A DNA stretch of 64,000 nt from Eudorina sp. 2006-703-Eu-15 (Eukaryota > Chlorophyta > Chlorophyceae > Chlamydomonadales > Volvocaceae), in contig BDSI01000035.1 of assembly GCA_003117195.1 (NCBI GenBank), positions 556,001-620,000 of the forward strand, written 5' to 3'. Under the pieces are notes generated by a model. It saw nothing but the letters and a program-made list of their open reading frames with translations. It was not told the origin of the DNA and searched no databases. This document shows positions 59,815-64,000 of this stretch, in pieces. Every line of letters begins with the position of its first letter. Positions within the stretch are counted from its first letter, which is position 1. The position numbers were made by a program, and so were the translations under genes.

Positions 59815-62708
59815 ATGGAGGAGGACGAGGAGGTGAAGTTCGAGACGTCAAAGGGCGTCAAAGTCTATAACACGTTCGATTCGATGGGGCTTAAGGAGGA
59901 GCTTTTGAGGGGCCTGTATGCGTATGGCTTTGAGAAGCCTTCGGCCATCCAACAGCGGGCAGTGCTGCCGATCGTGCAAGGGCGCGACGTAATCGCTCAG
60001 GCACAGTCTGGCACGGGTAAATCGTCCATGATTTCAGTTTCAACATGCCAGCTCGTCGACACAACGCTGCGGGAGTAAGTCTTTCGAACTGGGGAGACGG
60101 GGTGGAAGGTCCGGGGGTCGGGCAATGGGTGTAGCTCACGACAGTACCGTACCAGCCGCAGAGGCTTGACTGACTTGATGACCACAGATGCATTTACCTC
60201 TGTATGGGACACGTTGACGACGACGGGATGAATCTGCAATGTGGTGGACTTCCCAGCGTGTGTTTTAACGTGATAGGGCTGTGGTCGGGTGTTGTAACGG
60301 CCTCACGTCTGCCCAACTTGTCGCAGGTGCCAGGTCCTCATCCTCTCTCCAACTCGCGAGTTGGCGCAGCAGACGGAGAAGGTTATTCTGGCGGTGGGCG
60401 ATTTTATGAACATCCAGGCGCACGCTTGCATTGGCGGCAAAAGCCTGGGTGAGTTCCGTAGTGTGGGTGCGTGGAAGGGTACTGTCACTCGTTTGGTGGC
60501 GCAGCTCGTGCGGGTGAAGCGTTAACGCCGATGTCGGGTAACACGCCTGAAGCGGTTGCGCGTTGACCGTTTGGTGAGGGACAGCAAGACGCATGCCAAA
60601 AGCTGCAACAGGTCCAACCATAGCTTACAAGCTCTATGCGTAAAACGCTGTTCCTGACTTTAAAAACACGATATAAAAAACACGATATGGTGTATTAGTT
60701 ACACAAACGGCCTTTCATCCGCTTGCAAACTGGCTGCAACCGCACCGCGGTTGGGGGAGAGGCTGCGACCGGTTGGGGCCTCACCCAGGATAGCCAGACA
60801 CACCAACACTTTGGTGATGTCTCCTGCTGAGTGCCAATCCCGTTATTGTCTGATACTATGTATCCAGCATGTGTGTTCCGAGGCGCATGTCAACATGACT
60901 TTTGCCCCGTCGGCATGTGTCACGTAGTCATGTATCGTGGTGTCAAAGGAAAGCGAGGAAGTAGACCCGCTCGGACCCGACCCTGTTCTGACGGAGACGT
61001 GGGCGCTTGCTCGGGGCAGGGGAGGACATCCGGAAGCTGGAGAACGGCGTGCACGTGGTGTCTGGGACGCCGGGCCGCGTGTTTGATATGATCCAGCGCC
61101 GGAACCTGCGGACGCGTCACATCAAGACGCTGATCCTGGATGAGGCAGATGAGATGCTAGCAAAGAACTTCAAGGACCAGATCTATGACATCTACCGGTG
61201 AGCAGAAGCCGTGGGCGGTCGGCCGCAGCTGCGGTGGTCCTGCCGCGGCTGTCCAGGGGCCAGTGGTGTGGCCACAGGGGCTGATATTGGGTCTCTATTT
61301 GGCGTGTGTGTTGTGGCAATCCCTAGCCGCCACAAGCGCTCGGGGATTGCTGTGAAGCCAGCAGTGCTCTTTGCGTGTGCCAAGGCAAGATTGGCGCATA
61401 ACAGGTATGGTTACGAGCAGTCGCGTCGGTATTCGTGCTTATCTAATTACTTCTCCGAGGGACGTCACGATGCTGCCTGCCCCTCGCGCGCAGGTACCTG
61501 CCGCCTGAGACGCAGGTGGTGCTGGTGAGCGCCACGCTGCCGGCGGAGGTGCTGGAGATGACCAACAAGTTCATGACGGACCCGATCCGCGTGCTGGTGA
61601 AGCGTGATGAGCTTACACTGGAGGTGCGTCCAAGCGAGCACCGGATGGTACTGGAGTTTGCACTTAAAAAAAGTCTGCCTAGTTTTGGGGGTTTGTCCAG
61701 GTGTTAGTAGTTCTACAAAGAAAGTCTCAGGTTCGGTTCTTAAGCTTCGATGGGGTATGCTATTAAGGAATATGTGAGCCATACAAGGTTTCTCCAATCC
61801 ACTGTTACACACGAGCTGAATCGAGATGTTGTGGGCACCGATCGGCAGGGGACATGGTCGGGACCGAGGCCTTAGAGCTTGGTTTTGCTGTCTAGGTACC
61901 GGTAGTGGCACGAAATGAATGATTAAAGACTGCAGCGGACGGTTTGCTCAGCTCAAATGGTGCTCTTGCTAATCTGGCATTCTACAACTTGCAGGGCATC
62001 AAGCAGTTCTTCGTGGCTGTGGAGCGGGAGGAGTGGAAGTTCGACACGCTATGTGACCTGTACGATACGCTGACGATTACGCAGGTTAGATCCGGGTACG
62101 GGAGCTAGGACCCGCACTGGGTTTACCATGAAAATGCGCGGTGGTCTCGATGGCCGGCAATAAGAAAGAGCGCGTAGTCGTTTCCTTGCCAGGTCCTGAG
62201 GACCATCGCTATGGCGACGCCATGTCGACGCGACTCGACGCTGTTCCGTGCTGCTTACAGCAATGCGCCTTCGACTCCGTGCCCGCGTGCCTTTGCTGTT
62301 CTAAAACAGGCTGTCATCTTCTGCAACACGAAGCGGAAGGTGGACTGGCTGACGGAGAAGATGCGGCAGAACAACTTCACGGTGGCGTCGATGCACGGCG
62401 ACATGGTGCAGAAGGAGCGCGAGGCCATCATGGGCGAGTTCCGCAGCGGCGCGGCGCGCGTGCTCATCACCACGGATGTGTGGGCGCGCGGGCTGGACGT
62501 GCAGCAAGTCTCGCTGGTCATCAACTACGACCTGCCCAACAACCGCGAGCTCTACATCCACCGCATCGGCCGCTCCGGACGCTTCGGGCGCAAGGGTGTG
62601 GCCATCAACTTCGTGCGCAACGATGACATCCGCATCTTGCGCGACATTGAGCAGTACTACTCGACGCAGATCGATGAGATGCCCATGAATGTCGCGGAGC
62701 TGATCTAA
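59815..62708 (+). CDS. EIF4A3: eIF4A3, DEAD-box helicase of the exon junction complex
   Basis: Six phase-consistent exons: 59815-60074, 60327-60448, 61020-61197, 61494-61623, 61995-62084 and 62310-62708, giving 392 residues. Motifs in order: Q-motif ([13 protein letters not shown], ~37-49), motif I AQSGTGKS (63-70), Ia PTRELAQQ, Ib [14 protein letters not shown] (~168-171), III SAT (~199-201), then [17 protein letters not shown] and [11 protein letters not shown]. The C-terminus [13 protein letters not shown] and the long block [20 protein letters not shown] are specific to eIF4A3 rather than eIF4A1/2. The protein clamps spliced mRNA as the EJC core and takes part in NMD. The motif I Thr is Ser (GKS) and the following residues (SMISVSTCQ) differ from the usual GKTATFSI, while the rest is highly conserved. 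Confidence 0.95.
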
Positions 62709-63631
62709 TAGCTGATCTTTCCGGTGGCTGGCTAAGTGGGTGTGATGCGCTTGAGACGTGGGGTTCCTCCGCCGGGGGTTACGAGGAGGCGGATCACCGT
62801 GCAGTTGTTTTCGCACGGTGTCCAGCTGTTGCGTTTGGAAGGGATGTACCGGTAAGCCGAGCTCCGGGTTCGGCTGAGAGGAGTACGTGCTTGCCGCAGA
62901 CCCGCACATTTTGTTGCATCCGATGGGCAAGGCACCGTTCCAGAGTGTCTGTGCGCATGATGGTGGGGAATGGGTGAACTCGAAAGGTCGTGCAAGTTAC
63001 CGTCGTGTGACGAACTCTTTGACGTCTGATCTTAGACTGCTGGTTGACGGCTGGTTGGACACGAGACGGACAGCTCTTGTTGTGGTCGGCGCCCGTCGGC
63101 GCTGCAGGACTGCATCGCTCATGAGAACATGACCACGCGATACCTCGTGGTGGGAGCAGTATTGAACGCACTATTGCAATTCGTTTGCCACCTACCATCT
63201 TTCGGCAGTCTCTGAAATCATTGCACAAATGGAGAATGAAATTCATCTGTTATGCCCAGTCCCACATTCAAGATGGTGGGCGGCCGAGACATTTGCCCAT
63301 GACCACCAGGGATATCCTCTGGTCGCTATTGAGGTAACGAAACAGCTGGCAAGGAAACCGGTGGGGTGATGTGTGGTAACTAAGTGTAGCTGGGTGTGCG
63401 TGACCCGTCGCAGCGGTTGGGAGCGACTGAACCAACCCTGAATCAAAGTCGTTGGCTCTCAGGAACCTTGTGCAGACACGAACACACAGCGGACGACGGC
63501 TCATGCATTTACATTTTACAACGGGCCCAGTCAGTGGAACCGCTCGACGGAAGGGCCGGCACGGGCCGCCACGCGGCATGAAAAACCAGTCGGTTGCGAT
63601 ACATACAGCCGTGGCGCACGCGTATCGCTGC
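62709..63631. other. Intergenic region, 3' UTRs of convergent genes
   Basis: About 0.9 kb between the eIF4A3 stop (+) and the stop of the minus-strand gene at the right edge. Short frames show no domains. No TGTAA or TTACA signal was identified. Confidence 0.5.
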
Positions 63632-63777
63632 TCAGAGCCGTTCGTGCATGGTCGGGTACTGCCAGGGGTTGAAGCCCTTGCCGTTAATCTCCGCCGCCAC
63701 GCCCGTGGCAGCCTCAGGCCGCTTGAGGTAGTCTCCCGTGAACTCCCAAAAAGGCACCTTGGACAGCTCAAGCTCGC
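63632..63777 (-). CDS. Last exon of an unrecognised gene running off the right edge
   Basis: A minus-strand exon with a good acceptor (TTTGTGGTGCAG|GC at 63778) and a stop at 63632-63634. It encodes about 48 residues: ELELSKVPFWEFTGDYLKRP, then a Glu/Ala/Gly stretch and the end NPWQYPTMHERL. The conserved-looking aromatic pattern and normal codon use suggest a real C-terminus. The frame stays open upstream to ~63949, but I could not place a donor there. The family is not recognised. Confidence 0.5.
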
Positions 63778-64000
63778 CTGCACCACAAACGAGCAGGTAA
63801 AGGTTGTCCCAGTCAGTCGCCGAGGAGCCACCACTTTCTTCCAACTGATAAGGGGCATTCAATCCCATCGCCAAGCACCGACCACTGAAGATCACCCCTT
63901 GGAGAGTGCAGGTCTGTGTGCGCAAAGATACCGCACTCAGAGAAAACACGCGATGGGAGACATGATAGGCAACGACTGGCTCTGGCCATGACCTATGGAA

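Noticed and set aside
1..64000. CRISPR arrays, bacterial operons, prophage or viral genes
   Set aside because: Tandem repeats here have no spacers, genes are intron-rich nuclear eukaryotic, and no viral or prokaryotic gene set was seen.

Overview
The window is nuclear DNA from a green alga, most likely a volvocine (Volvox/Gonium/Chlamydomonas relatives). The reasons are GC-rich, intron-dense genes with GTGAG/GTAAG donors and pyrimidine-CAG acceptors, very long Ala/Gly/Gln-rich proteins, a nuclear gene for the chloroplast protein LIL3 with an algal transit peptide, and long low-complexity introns. A short interstitial TTTAGGG array in one intron fits Volvox-type rather than Chlamydomonas reinhardtii-type (TTTTAGGG) telomere repeats. 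That placement is inference, not proof.

I rebuilt ten protein genes by joining exons whose intron phases agree, plus one tRNA. From left to right: (A, -) a LisH/CTLH/CRA 'Ran-binding in the microtubule-organizing centre' protein, running off the left edge and carrying a 1.9-kb pentanucleotide satellite in one intron; (B, +, 8.7-24.2 kb) a giant protein of about 4,090 residues, almost all disordered, ending in two BRCT domains and a BAH-like domain; (C, -, 27.2-33.4 kb) an unrecognised 1,050-residue protein with TFxPxI and LYxxA-type repeats, with a tRNA-Gly(GCC) on the opposite strand of one intron; (D, -, 34.4-39.3 kb) the GPI-transamidase subunit GPAA1; (E, +, 39.8-44.3 kb) RWDD1/DFRP2; (F, +, 46.5-48.4 kb) a secreted SGNH-type hydrolase; (G, -, 50.8-56.0 kb) class-2 (mitochondrial) dihydroorotate dehydrogenase; (H, -, 57.5-59.2 kb) LIL3; (I, +, 59.8-62.7 kb) the exon-junction-complex helicase eIF4A3; (J, -, right edge) the last exon of an unrecognised gene.

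The genes look like ordinary housekeeping neighbours: DNA/chromatin, GPI anchoring, translation-associated, pyrimidine synthesis, chlorophyll metabolism and RNA processing. They show no operon-like functional link. Three head-to-head pairs (A/B, D/E, H/I) could share promoter regions.

The most unusual signal is in the introns. A short motif (core GGAAATTGG) recurs about ten times. Every copy I found is inside an intron and most lie 20-65 nt from a splice site, usually sense next to donors and inverted next to acceptors. Three copies extend into the same element of about 60 bp. This looks like an introner-type (mobile intron) family. Several introns also carry private minisatellites with 13-, 19-, 33-, 35- and 40-bp units.
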